A stretch of 64,000 nt of DNA from Glossina fuscipes. Taxonomy: Eukaryota > Arthropoda > Insecta > Diptera > Glossinidae. The first letter of the stretch is position 1. Every line of letters starts with the position of its first letter. The stretch spans positions 30,418,778 through 30,482,777 of the forward strand of contig NW_023998414.1 of NCBI RefSeq assembly GCF_014805625.2, given 5' to 3'. The notes beneath the pieces are model-generated. The model did not search any database and was not told the origin of the DNA. It saw nothing but the letters and a program-made list of their open reading frames with translations. A program made the translations under genes and the position numbers. Positions 1 to 13,300 of the stretch are shown one piece after another.

Positions 1-2539
1 GAGATGGAAGCATTGCTGCAAATCGCCGAAGGCTATCCATTTCGGACACTTTTGCTGAATGGCGGTAGTGGAACGGACTTTTTAAAACGTTTGCGCGACT
101 TAAGACCAAGTCCATCGTATTATGGGATATTTGCCGGCGGTACTAATATGAATGCCATCTTTGAAAAGGTAAAATCCCGACTAAAGTCTTCTATATATTA
201 ATCGTATGTGAGATGTATCCGCTAAGTTGCAAACAAATGTTTGCTATAATTCCGACAATTATTCATAATAGTATTCACATAGATATAGGCATATGTTTCG
301 ATTATTTATAAAGAGCTTTCAAGGAATTTTTGGGCCCAATCTTAGCTTCCTATCTTCCTATCTATTGTTAGAAATAGATAGAGGCAAAATGTCGGTGAAT
401 CTAGCGTTAAGGGGTTTTCTAAGAGATTAAGAATCTTTTTTTCGAAAACTTTCTGACTTTAAACTTGAGCGAGGTTTCTTTGTGTGGACTTAAAAAAAAA
501 AAAAAATGCTTATTAAAAATGATGCCTAAAGGATTAATTTGTTTATTCAAAAACTTTCTCAGATTAACAAAGCCAAGTTATTTGCTCGCGCTCCTGAGTG
601 GCATTTCGTTTTTCTTGATCCCAAAGATCGTGTTTTCAAATACAAAAAGGTTGCAGAAAACGCGGCTAAATTTGGTATTAACGCTCGATCGGTGTGCAAG
701 TCATTGCGAATGAAGGACGCCTATTGTCTGAGCGGTTTCAACGTAAATAATTTATTATTATATAAAAAAATTTTCAATAAATGTCAAGCACTTGATTCTT
801 CCATAAATATAGATTCAGCGTGCTTTACTTTTGGACATATTTCGTAGTCTGATCGATGTGAGACAATCAAATCTCGATTGGCTGGAACCTATCCTAGCCG
901 AATGTAACGAAACTGAGCATAGTGATAATAACGAGTTGGAAATTCGTAGAAACTTCGACATATTAGATCATTTTCCTTTAACAAATTTTATGACTCTTAT
1001 GACACCCGATAGTTCGATGCAATTTGAAGATGAATACGATCAAATAATACCATCGTTAACGTTTACGGTTAACATTTCAATTAATTTCTATTCTACGGCA
1101 CACGAAGCGGTAACGGACTTGGCTGCTTGGCAAAACGGAGAATTGCGCAAACTTAATCAAACTATAAGTCCTGCGAAACGATTTTTTCGCATTGGAACCG
1201 CAGAAGTATTTTAAAAGATTGCAAGAAATTCGTTGTGTTCATTGTTTTATTTGTTAGGCCATTCCTTGGAGTTACCAACGCCGCGATCCGCGCACTGGTA
1301 AAATTTCTTTGGATTATTTGGGGAAACCGATTTGGGAAGGCTTTTGTAACGATATGATTGCAATGTTGTCAGAAAAAATGAATTTTGAATATGAATTGAT
1401 TTCGCCTACAAAGGGCAGATTTGGCGAACGAGATCCCGAAACAGGCGAATGGGATGGTATTGTGGGCGATTTGGTTAGTGGTGAGACCGATTTTGCGGTC
1501 ACCGCATTGAAAATGTATTCGGAGCGTGAAGAAGTTATTGATTTTGTCGCACCATATTTTGAGCAAACTGGTATTTCCATAGTAATGCGCAAGCCGGTAC
1601 GGGAAACATCATTGTTTAAATTTATGACCGTCTTACGGCTTGAAGTATGGATGAGTATTATTGCTGCTTTAATAGTCACGGCGGTTATGATCTGGCTTAT
1701 GGATAAATATTCACCATATAGTTCGCGAAATAACAAGCAAGCTTACCCATATCCCTGCAGGTAAAAGAAAAATAATTGAGGTGCCATCAACAATCTTGTG
1801 TGAACTTTTCTTGCTTTAGAGAATTTACTTTACGTGAGAGTTTTTGGTTCGCCTTGACTTCTTTCACGCCTCAGGGCGGTGGTGAAGCTCCTAAGGCAAT
1901 TTCCGGTCGCATTTTGGTAGCTGCCTATTGGCTTTTTGTGGTTTTAATGTTGGCTACGTTCACAGCCAATTTAGCTGCTTTCTTAACAGTAGAACGAATG
2001 CAAACTCCAGTACAATCATTGGAACAACTGGCACGACAATCACGCATCAATTATACAGTTGTTGAAGAATCTGATACTCATCAATACTTTATTAATATGA
2101 AATTTGCTGAAGACACTTTGTATCGTATGTGGAAGGAATTAGCTTTGAATGCTTCTAGAGATTTTCATAAATTTAGGTATTTCTCATGGATTTATAATTT
2201 GCACCTTCTAACAGTTTTCATATAATAATATAACGTAGAGTCTGGGATTACCCTATTAAAGAGCAGTATGGTCATATATTATTAGCAATTAACAGTTCCA
2301 TGCCAGTAAAAAATGCCGAGGACGGTTTTCGTAAAGTAAATGAACGAGAAAGTGCTGATTTTGCTTTTATACACGATTCTGCGGAAATCAAATACGAAAT
2401 AACGCGCAACTGTAACCTAACTGAAGTTGGAGAAGTATTTGCTGAACAACCGTATGCTGTGGCCATACAACAAGGCAGCCATTTAGCGGTATATCCAAAA
2501 AGAAATATTTTTTTTTTCAGAAAAATGCACTAATTTTAC

Positions 2540-2571
<32 letters not shown>

Positions 2572-3078
2572 TTTTCTTAAAAGGATGAATTAAGTTACAC
2601 TCTATTGGAATTACAAAAGGATCGTTATTTTGAAGAACTTAAGGATAAATATTGGAATCGATCTCGTTTGAATTGTCCTTTAAGTGAAGATCAAGAGGGC
2701 ATCACTCTAGAAAGTTTAGGTGGAGTATTCATAGCAACACTATTTGGATTAGGCTTGGCTATGATTACATTAGTTGTTGAAGTTGTCTATTACAAAAACA
2801 AGCCATTCAATGTTCCTGAAAATGCACCTCAAGTAATTGAAGTTAAAGCAGCTGAAACTTCAGTAAAACCTATTTCAGCGGCTTGGCATACGGATATAGA
2901 AAGAAAGAAAATTACTCCACCGCCGTCATTTGAGGTGGCCGCATTCCGAGGTCGGGAAATTCCGTCCAGCATTACATTGGGCCATGAATTTAAACCTCGG
3001 AAACGTTTACTTGGTTCCGCAATCCGACCATCCGACGGTTTAATGACAGAAGATGAATTGCCTCCTTACGTTGAATAG
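1..3078 (+). CDS. Ir25a: Ionotropic receptor co-receptor, Ir25a-like (3' part, seven exons)
   Basis: Partial coding region, in frame from base 1. Exons by GT-AG junctions and phase: 1-168, 563-742, 813-1205, 1258-1760, 1820-2176, 2239-2488, 2584-3078, giving about 781 residues; Ir25a is near 950 in flies, so roughly the first 165 are missing. The first three exons carry the rest of the amino-terminal domain, which only Ir25a- and Ir8a-type IRs keep. Exon 4 holds ligand-binding lobe S1, including the region around SEREEVIDF where the glutamate-contacting Arg sits in iGluRs, and first membrane segment VWMSIIAALIVTAVMIWL. Exon 5 holds the pore loop (SFTPQGGGEAPK) and the channel signature TANLAAFLTVERM. 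Exon 6 carries S2, with RNCNLTEVGEVFAEQPYA. Exon 7 has the last membrane helix (GGVFIATLFGLGLAMITL) and a short cytoplasmic tail. Known role of the family: obligate co-receptor in chemosensory, humidity and temperature neurons, at the dendritic membrane. Ir8a and kainate receptors were considered; the S2 and pore wording fits Ir25a better. The coding sequence looks intact. Confidence 0.9.
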
Positions 3079-3126
3079 TGCAGGAACCATTAAAACATTT
3101 AAAAAAAAAAATACACAAATACATTA

Positions 3127-3132
3127 AATAAA
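3127..3132 (+). terminator. Candidate polyadenylation signal of the Ir25a-like gene
   Basis: AATAAA lies about 50 bases after the Ir25a-like stop codon. A second AATAAA is at 3294-3299. Which one is used cannot be told from the sequence, because AT-rich DNA makes the hexamer common. Confidence 0.35.
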
Positions 3133-3145
3133 AAAGTGTTAAAGT

Positions 3146-3153
3146 TATCGATA
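3146..3153. promoter_or_regulatory. DRE-like palindrome TATCGATA upstream of Vav
   Basis: A perfect TATCGATA, the binding site of the fly core-promoter factor DREF, sits between the Ir25a-like stop and the Vav start, about 960 bases upstream of the Vav ATG. Further copies occur at 5477-5484 in Vav intron 1 and at 52420-52427 in the 3' intergenic DNA. The position suits a Vav promoter element. An 8-mer made mostly of A and T will also occur by chance. Confidence 0.3.
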
Positions 3154-3985
3154 GGCGATAATTAGTAGGGATTTTAAAAACCTTTAAAATGAAAATATCG
3201 TAGAGGTGCTTAATTTCGTAGTATTTGCTTTTGACATGCTTGACAAATAATAATAAAAATGCAAAAAATATTAATAAACGTAAATTAAAACAAAATAAAT
3301 TAAAATTTGCTGCAAATCTACGAAAATTCTAATATATCCAATATAAATGCTTACTCCCTCTTAAAACAAACAAGGCCTGAAAATGAGAAAAATGCTTTGC
3401 TCGCGGTAACTCTGGCGATATCCATTGAAAGAAAATTCCGGAGAAATAACGAGGAGAACTTAAATAGGAAAGTTTATAAAACAAATTTTCATTATTTAGA
3501 AATAAATACGAGACAAATGTGCGTATTTGCGGGTGGACATGGACGCAGTAATGGCTTATAAATTTTTTGGACGTAGAAATAAATGATAGTGTATGTGATA
3601 CTGTGCCGCCTATCTAATAAGAAAAAAAAAATGTTTCACAAATTGGAATAAGGGAAATATTTAAAATAAAGCTATTAAATGAAGTGTATATTGATTGCAA
3701 TTATAATTGAGTGCAAAAGTTCCATATATAGAAATAAGCGAACGGAATAGTCGGATGAAAGTCTCATTGTTATTGTTCACAGAGACGAGAAAAAAAAAAA
3801 AAAAAGTCCAAAATTTAGAAATTGTGTACGATGTGTTGTTGGGAAATAGCCTCGTTTAAAAATACATTTTTACAAATTGATAAGTAACATTTGTTGTATA
3901 CCTTTTGTATGTAAACATTCGTCCTACTCTTCACGTCTGCATCCCTCAATCCTGTCGCTCCGGAATTGTGCACGTTAGAGTACAA

Positions 3986-4032
<47 letters not shown>

Positions 4033-4111
4033 TACATATGTGTATATATATATACATATTTGTATATATGCACATATATAAAGAAAACAAAACCTCAAGT
4101 TTCTGCAAACA
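3154..4111. other. Intergenic DNA between the Ir25a-like gene and Vav; includes probable Vav 5' UTR
   Basis: No supported coding exon. The segment is AT-rich, with A-runs near 3623 and 3790 and a (TA)n tract at about 3987-4029 immediately before the Vav start. The ATG-opened frames over the TA tract are microsatellite artefacts. The transcription start of Vav probably lies here, unless there are untranslated exons further upstream. Confidence 0.5.
3987..4029. repeat. (TA)n microsatellite
   Basis: An uninterrupted AT dinucleotide run about 80 bases before the Vav ATG, within the putative 5' UTR or promoter. Shorter AT-rich repeats continue to about 4080. Confidence 0.9.
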
Positions 4112-4393
4112 ATGGCTAACAATAGCAATAATTCTGGCAGTAATATTGTTGTGGGGGCTGTTGGTTCACTAAATGCTTCTGGTGGTGGTAATGATTTGTG
4201 GCATGAATGTGTTGCGTGGTTAACTCGTTGTCAAATTATACCACCAGATCATGTGGCTAACTCGCCTACAGCAGAAATACGGGTTTTGGCCTTGACTTTG
4301 CGTGACGGTGTTTTATTGTGCAATCTGGTGCTGTATTTGGATCCCACTTGCATGGATCCCAGTGATTTTACGCGTAGACCTCAAATGGCTCAA
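4112..4393 (+). CDS. Vav: Vav coding exon 1: N-terminus and first half of CH domain
   Basis: Encodes 94 residues. A short Asn/Gly/Ser-rich leader is followed by LWHECVAWLTRCQIIPPDH and LALTLRDGVLLCNLVLYLDP, the first helices of a calponin-homology domain. The exon ends in phase 0 at CAA before GTAAGT. In Vav proteins the CH domain folds back on the DH-PH-C1 core to hold it inactive. Exon 1 is isolated by a 21.3 kb intron, a common place for an enhancer-rich first intron or alternative promoters in flies. Confidence 0.9.
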
Positions 4394-7300
4394 GTAAGTA
4401 CTGTTTTTTATTTTTCCTTGCAAAGCAGGCATATATCTACATTTATAATTTTAAATGAGCTTTATTGTGTCGGTCGTAATCCATGTTCACTTTCTTAGGT
4501 CAGCAAACGAAGGGCGTGAAATATCAACTCTACATATGTACAAATATCACTATAGCATTTAAAATCTTGCCTTCCTATCCTCCTAATTCGCTCTTCTAAA
4601 TAGTTGCTTACTTCTTATAACTTAACTTACTATCCTTATCATGGCAGATTAGTGTTCCCTTTTCTCATATCTCACATGGAAAAGACAAGTGAGACCATCC
4701 TAATCAAACAACATTGACCTTTAAATATCTTACACCAGTTATCGTAATGTTTTTTGTTCCATGTACTTTCGTGATAAAGCATTAAAAAAGATATCTTGTT
4801 TCCGCCTAAACACATACTCTTCATGGCCAATCTTACGTAGGTTATAGGAGTACTTTAAAGAAATTTAAAAAGAAATTACTCCATATGAAACGTACCTTAT
4901 ACAATAAATGGTGTAGGGTATAAAAATTCATCTTGGCTTCTTCCACTTCCATTAGATGCTCAAATTGCATCTAAGTGTATTGCAGTAGCATTGTTATGCT
5001 TCTTAATTTATATTGTGGTACATACAGTGCGTATGTACAGAGACACAAGCAAGCTCTCTTTCATTTATCCATTATCAGAGTGATACATGGGTAAAGGTTA
5101 ATGTGTCACATATGATATGTGCATACACATGTAGAGATATATGTATGTCTGCTTATTTATACAGACATTTCCTTGTATTGCAAATTTATTCAAGAATGCA
5201 TTTATCTTTTAATTTTCCCCTTCTCCTACAACCAGTGGATCATATTCCGATTCACTCCGTAAAAAGAAACATCGCTTATTTGGGCTTAATTGCTTTTAAT
5301 TGATTTCAGCTACCACCTGGAAGTCAATCTTAATTATGGCATATTTACAATGTACCAGTGCAGTCATTTATATTATGATGTTGATTACATGAAGTTGTAA
5401 ATTTTAAAAATAAACACTTTTTTGTTACACCTTTTTAAAGCACTGTCTAAATGCTTGAGGTAGTTATTGATAGTTTTATCGATAGTACGTTACAAAGGGC
5501 AAATTTACTTCTTTTTTCCTTTAATATACTTTACTGAGGGAACACAGTGATGATCAGCAGGGGTCATAAGAAGAGAAGGACAGAGGGAGGGAGTAGTGCT
5601 GGTAGGTTGTTCAAAATGCGGCCAGTGCGGTTAAAGAGTCCCGGTAATGTGTTGTGCGATATCTAGGTAAATCTAGGACGAGTGGGTGAGAACACTAAGA
5701 AAACAGTGTAGTCATGTTAAAGGACATAATTGGTGAACAATCTCTTTTATGTCGGCAGAATGCTTGCTCTGGATGTACCTGCACTTGAACACAACACAGT
5801 CCACATTACGCCAATGTTCAAGGATACTACGAGTTTTGGACACATTTTCGTTGCTCATGAGTATCTAAGCCCATCGCCGCATAAGGTTGAAGATCTCCGA
5901 CTAAACTTCGGAGGCTCCCGCCCACATATGTGTGCGTTTTGCACTGACTTTGGCAGGGTATAGGTAGCGTAAATTGTACGGGTATCACCTGCAGTGAACT
6001 ATTTTTTACTTCGCTTTAAAAACTCTGGGTGTGTTTTTCGAGACCTTGAATACGTGTTCTCTCCAACAGACATCATTTTGTATCCTCATTCCCGGAAAAT
6101 CAAGGGCTGCGGATTCGTTTCCTTTGACACCACCAAAAGACAAGGGTGATGCGTTAGGAGACAGCTTTCAATTTGGCGGAGTTAAGTCTTCGTTATTAGC
6201 GCGAACCCAATCCAAATACTCTTATGAGGTCTCGATTTAATGTGTCATTGACGGTGCAGCGTTTGTTCCGTATCTCATTGCTTCCTGATCACTTACTATG
6301 AATACGAGATACGAATGAGGAAAGATGCTGCCTTCTGCGGCAGCGATTAGATACACGAGTAGCACATAGTAGGAGATTGTTAATGGACACCAGGAAGAGG
6401 GATGGAGAAAGAAATTGATTGCCTCTGGCAATATTTATTGCCCAAACTGTTTCTTGAAACTTGACAATGACTTTATGGGAGCACTGTAATGGTCGCCGTG
6501 GAAAGACGTGAGAATGGGCAACAATGGACTTGCAATTAATAGCATATATACCGTTCGGGAAACAGCTATTTTATATACACTATACATTATATACTTTTAA
6601 CTGTATACTATATGGTATATACGATACACATACATACGGCATTCTATATATTGTACATCATACACTAGATACTACGTACTTGCTGGATGACTTTACACGA
6701 TGTACTATATATAGTGGACAGTATTTATCATAAGGTAAATCCGGCAAAATATTCAGCCGAAATGCTTTAAATTGATGCTAATGCACTATCATATTCGATA
6801 ATTAATTACTTAATAAAGGTAATTCGATGTAATTACTTTTCGTTAACTTACTAAGACTTCTCACATATAATAAAGAAGGGAAACAAGATACCTAATAAAG
6901 AAATTGTTGAATCAATTGTAGAAATTACGTTTCAAGTTGCATCAGCGATTAGGTGAGGTATTCCAGCTAAACCTAGAAAGTGTTGAGGGAAAAATGTTCA
7001 ATTTACTTCAATAAATATTACTATAAATTGACATGATTTTAACATAGATGAATTAACAGTTACGCCTATGAATGAAGGATATCAATGAATGAAGCCTGCT
7101 ATAATCGCAAATAGATAACACTCTAGATAACACATCATGGAAATGGGCAAGAACGTAGTAAATATCACGTTAGATAATATCGACTAATGAATTAGTTGAG
7201 ATTTCAACAATTCTGTAAAAAATTCATGCACTGAATGATTATAAATTTCATTTGCCGAAATGTTCGGGCGGTATTGAAGACTTCGCGATAGTTTTTGAAG

Positions 7301-10300
7301 TGTGTTTACCCCACTCGTCGTTAGCTTTATAATCGGTTAAATCGTTCATCATTATAAATTTGTTTCGTTAAGTGAATCATCTTCGTCTTTTATACGATCG
7401 ATTGTCATGCATTCGGTGAAATATCGGCAAAGAACTTGCCTTTCCGATTCATGTAGCACTCACCATACTTTGCATACGTAATACGTTGTATGTACGTCGA
7501 GTGATATTGGACGAATTTATGTATGTGTTAGTGATAAAAATGACACAACAACTTTGCGGTCTTTTTTCTTATTATGTATTTTTTATTCATAATAAGCAAC
7601 GCGACTCGTACATTTATGTTGGAAGGATGATGGAGCATAAATTTATTACATTTTCTAAAAATGTGCTCGCATTGTTGCATTGTTCGGAGTGAGTCTTCGA
7701 GATCAAGTAGTTTAGTTTAGTTTGAAATCATCTCAGTTTCATGGATTTTTATGAGTCGTCATGTTATCGTTTATTATTTAATAGTAACTGATGAAAATAT
7801 TTGAAAATTTTTCGCTTTTATTATTATTATTATTTTTTTTTTTTTGTGCTTTTTTTATTTCCTCATCTTTGCTACGTGCTTGAATATGAATGCATTCGGA
7901 TTTCTTTCTTCTCCACGAACAGTTACTGCACGCCGCGCCGACGCACACATATACACCTATAACCAATTATATTTTTTTTTTTTTTTGGTAATTTTTGTAT
8001 TTTCATTGATACTGATGCGAGATGCATACGGTACACGTCTAGTCTTTAAGAATGGTTAAAAAAAAAAAGAAGCGTTATACTCCCATTACCTCGATATATA
8101 ATAACCGAGTCGTATATATTACGTTTATGCACCACAGGTTTCCCTCGCAGAGACAATTGTGTGGAAAAATAATATTCGTGACATAATACTCAGTACACAC
8201 CAATCAAACAATTATTAAAGGAAGCAAGCAACAGAAACAACCAATCAGTCAGTCAATCAGCCATACATACTCATTGTGTGCGGTAGACAAAGTTTCGTTC
8301 GTTACACAATATGTATGTATGCATAAACATGGAGATATATTTAGTGATGGCAGGCAAGTGTCTGTTAAAACAATTATGATGATTTACGTTTGCAAGCGCG
8401 TCTATGTTTTTTTTTTTTTTTAATTTTTTTTTATGTTTAGTGTATAACGACAGAGATTATCATGTTTATTAAAATTATTTGTTGAAATCTTTCCCTATAC
8501 TCTTAATTCGTTTCGTACTACTACTGCGTACTCACACGCTGTACTCACGGACAGAGATGATTAGATTAACGCTTATCGCATACAAATTTCTTATACTTGT
8601 CTGTAATCAGTCAACCGAAAATCGATATTGATCAAAATATAATCGCAAACTCCTTTCGGAGCGTTGTGTAAATAGATAATGGCCGCAATTATCCATCATC
8701 CTTAATAGGTAATAATATATCCAGTAGGGTAGTTCGAATTCGTTTCGCATTCATAATCACAAGCAATTGCAATGCTTGCTGTTTATGAGCTTCTTTTTGC
8801 AGTAAAATATTTATGATAACAATGTCGTCTCTGCTGCTGTTGTTGTAGTAACACATTTGTAAAATCTCTTGTTGTATGTCACAAATGGTGTGATAAACGG
8901 AAGGAAGTTGAATTTTTGCATAAAAATAGAAAAGTTTTCCTGAGATTATATATGCATGCATAAAAGAATCATTTCCATAATTTGTAAACATATGCAACGA
9001 CATTGAGACGATATTATGATATATTATGATAGGGTTAATGCTTCTTCATTCGATTGCAATGATACAATGAATTTTTGTTTGTTATTGTTATTATTATTTA
9101 ATCGTAAAAATTTCGATTAAATGTCGTTTAAAGAGCGAGCTTTATCGTTGAGAAAATAAAGCAAACAAGAAATTTTTTTTTTTTTTCATTATTTTTAGCA
9201 TTTTTATATGTAATATTTTATAAGTAGTAAAGCTATATAAAATATGTCGAAGAAAAAATTCATGGCGTTTTTTTTTTTTTTTTTTTTTTTTTTCAGTCAC
9301 CTTGAAACACATTTTTATTATATTTTAAATGAATTTTATTAAACAAATACGTGTCATCTTGATAATCTCTGCTGACATGACTGTTCAGTTTTTGGAATTT
9401 TTGGGCAAAAAATTCCAATAGAGAGGTTTTCACATATCATCATTCCACGACATCATGGAAAGAACGGAACGGCAGACAACGAAACGATTGATAGTCAGAT
9501 TGATGGGGCAAGGTCCGTTTAATATGATAGATGTATAAAAACTTACCAGCTAACGGCTCCCTCGTTGAAGATATGTGTGATATGGCTTTGGGGTAATGGC
9601 AGGCAATGCAATTTTTATTATTCAATTTCGAACGCTGACGCTCTTTTATCGCATTAATTATGAACAGTAGGGAATGCAATCAATCCCCTGACCAGGCCAT
9701 GCGCAATTCATTATGCTCGCTTCATATCAAGCATAAAACGTATTTATGTAATTTCGATTAACTTTGATGACAATTTTTTTCCCATTCTTGTCATTATTGT
9801 TGTAATCTATCGTTCGTTGTCGATCTCGCCAAAAACGAGCAATAGTTCACGACTAGAATTTCAATACATAAAATTTTTGACTTTTCATTCATGTAGCATT
9901 CAAGTATCGAGCTTCTTTTCAATATTTATTTCTGTTACGAGGTCATAAGATGAAATGGGCTGGTCCTCCCCAATTCGTTTTCAACAATTTCGTTGATTTT
10001 TTTCAATAATTTGATGACTGATCAGGGCAGGAAAACAAGCAACAAATGAAACGTGACGATGCTTAATCAAACCGACTATAAAAAAAAAAAAAAGTGAAAA
10101 GGAAAAATCTTGCTTTGAGGGACGACTACAATGATTATGATCGTTATCCAAATAAACGATGTACACAGCCATGCCCTTTTGAAATGCGCACCCCGACAGA
10201 GTACGCATTCAGGTTGTGTGGATATATACAGCGTTCAGTACGATTTTCGATGGATGCTTTTTCCTTTATGTCTGTCTGTCTGTCTGTCTGCTCAATTCAC

Positions 10301-13300
10301 AAGTCCTATTCTAGTGATACCTTGAGTGACATTTGGTGCAGTGACTAGTTTCGATTAAAGGGCAAACCGGATTTAAAATGATTTGTATCTGACTGTTTTT
10401 ACAACTGCTATCTGTCTTGTCTTAAGTTTGCAAAACCCCTGTAAAGCATATATGTACATGTATTGACCCGCGTCAAAATCTATCATGTCTGTCCCTATGT
10501 CTGGACGTGTATTTTTGTCGATCTCCTAGTCGCGAAAATTCAAATGTCGGTTGCAAATTTAACAGAATTACCGTAATTGGTATTAAAAACGGGCCACATC
10601 GGCCAATGGGCACGTCAACGCTAAAATACAAACTGAAGCCCTCTCTTCTCTTCTCTTCTCTAAGCAAAAATTTATGGGTTTTACGCATTTACGGTCATTA
10701 CGTACGCATAAATTATGAAGAAGAGAAAATTGAAAAAGATTTTCTATCGTTTTTGCGAAACATTCTCTAGTTATTACTCATAGGTTAAACAAGACAGAAT
10801 GTTTAAAATTATTCTTCTCTACATTCTTCCCATACTAAGATGCTTTGCTTTTTATTTGAACAAATTGAACATACTCGCTGGTTGCTTTAATACATTAAAA
10901 TGAATTTGATTGAATTTTTCATGTTCCTTTTTACTCATTATCCTTATTGAAGGATAGTACACAAAAATTTCAGTAACATTTAAAAATTGTCAGTTGAATT
11001 TATTCAAAAATTAGTTGTGATATCCGACATATGATTAGAAATTGTTATAAATATATATACAATCAATGTCATAATGTGCACAATAAAACAGATATAATTT
11101 TTAAACTAATTATTATTCATATACATTCAAAATTGAAATGCTGCAGCATTTATGTCATTTCGCTTCGTAATGCAAATAAATGCTATCGCACTGCTGTGGA
11201 AAGAGTATTGCATATGGTACAGATTTCTCATCCGAAAAGCGGCCAAACCATCAAAATGATAGGCCCAGTCGAATAGAGCTTTCTTACTTGTTTTTCTGGT
11301 CTGAAATCAAATTAAAATTGTATTTAATTCGAATTATAAATGTAAATCATATAATCGGACAGGGGAACATATATTGTTATCAATTAACATAGTCCGTATT
11401 ACTTGTAATAGTATGCGGAAATGCGCAAAAGGAATATATATATATATTGAACGATTAAGTTCATGGAGGGTTGAGTCTTTCCTGTGATAAGTAGCTTTGG
11501 AATTACATGCTACACAATTGTCAGGCACTCAGTCGCACGAACATCTTTACGTCTTTACACAAGTAACTCGTGTACGTATTATAAACCACACCTTTTGTTG
11601 TTTCTTGATAAACATAGCAACATTGCAGCTACTAAATAAAGTAAAATCCTTTCGTGTACATATACTTAATACTATATATTGTGTATTTTGCACATTTAAA
11701 ACATCATGCATTCATTGTCAATATTTCTCTTACCTTGACATCAATATTTCCAAATATCGTTTTGAAAACTACCGCATTCTCCGTTAATATCGTAGAAAAT
11801 CAATAATCATTTTTCTGTCCTGAACGAAAACTGTCAAGAAACGACATATTTGAGAATCGACATGCAATGGTAAAAATAGATAAAAGAAAAAAAAAAAATC
11901 TAACAACGTAAATAAAATAAAAAAAAAAAATTTCTTTTCTACTTTTGCGCTAATAATAACATGTAGTAAAACTAATCTATTTTATTAAAAATGTAGTGCA
12001 GTGTCGCCCTCTTTTCATCATAATTGTCTCACTTAAAGGATGTCTAGTGGTTATTAGCAAAAAGCTGAGTCAATTTTTATGCCTAGTTATCATCCCTCTA
12101 TCTAAAAGGCATTTTGCGACCATCAAAACTAGCAGAGAAGCAGAGAATAGGGATGATGTGAGAGAAGCAAAAAACATTGCTTCTCCGTGAACATTCAGTG
12201 AGTGGTCGAAGAATTGCCAGGCATTGTATTGTTGTCATAAAATTCGAAAATTCTTGTCGCTATTCTTTGATTATTATTACCCAGATTCATCGATCAATCC
12301 TTGGGAGTATATATCGGAATTGATTGTTTTCTAGTTTCGTGATAATACTTCGTAGGGTCTTCGTAGGGTTACAGTCTTTAACAAGTTGAACAATTACTAT
12401 TTTTTGCATCACTACAAGGTATATATCGCATTTACGAAATGTTTTTACCGCGCAGTAATACGCATTGAGAATTCCATAACACATATACATATATACTTAG
12501 CTTGTTTAGCGTGAATAATGCAATCGGTTTCATAATGTTTGTCTGTTTGTTGCTGGTCCGTTTGGCAAAAGTCAACCAAACCATCGTGATCTCAAATCGT
12601 TGTGTAGAAGAATAAACTGGGCTTGGAAATTCTTTTTATCACTCATATCTGATGAATTTCGAGAACGAGATGAAACCCAATGTCCGAGGGTCAGCCTAAA
12701 ATTACCCAAAAAACGGGCCAATTCTCTACGTTTCGCAAGTAAGCGTCCACAAATTTCTTTAATTGAAAGCTTTAAGATGGACTTGACCTTGGTCCCAAAT
12801 GAAATCCTTGCATCAATTACTCAACCACAATATATAAGCAAGACGGGGTATGTAAGCATGTTTTTTTTTTTTGGTTCGTGTTTGGTTAGTAATTAAGATC
12901 TATATAATTTTTGGATAGTACCAGTCTTGAAAAGGCAAGTGTCAAATGTGATGACATTTCGACCATTTCGAGTTGTTTGTTTTAGTGATGCTATACACGA
13001 AATTACGATCTTTTTCATTGTTTTGAAAGCATATAAGTAGCGTCGTCAGCCAAAACAACAAATGTAATTTGTAAAATAATGATTGAGAGATATAAAATTT
13101 TGACGTATTTCGGTTGAGTGACGGCATCATCCAAAAGTCATATGGATTCGTCAGTAGCGGCAGGATTTATGTACCAACCTATATGGTGTATGTAGTATAT
13201 TGCATGAGTAACAAGCGAACAACACAGAAAGTAAAGGCGTTGACGGTTTTTCTTGCATAGCCGTCTGGCTGTTGTAGGCGTGTCCTTTCACTGATTTACG

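Noticed and set aside
1314..1736. Long reverse-strand open frame of 140 codons opposite the Ir25a-like gene
   Set aside because: It is the antisense shadow of exon 4, whose + strand protein is strongly conserved.
3815..4172. Overlapping frames on both strands with Ile/Tyr-rich translations
   Set aside because: They are translations of the (TA)n microsatellite before Vav.
6085..6145. KGCGFVSF string like an RRM RNP-1 box
   Set aside because: It is only one motif long, with a stop shortly after and no second RNP box found. Probably chance or a very old pseudogene fragment.
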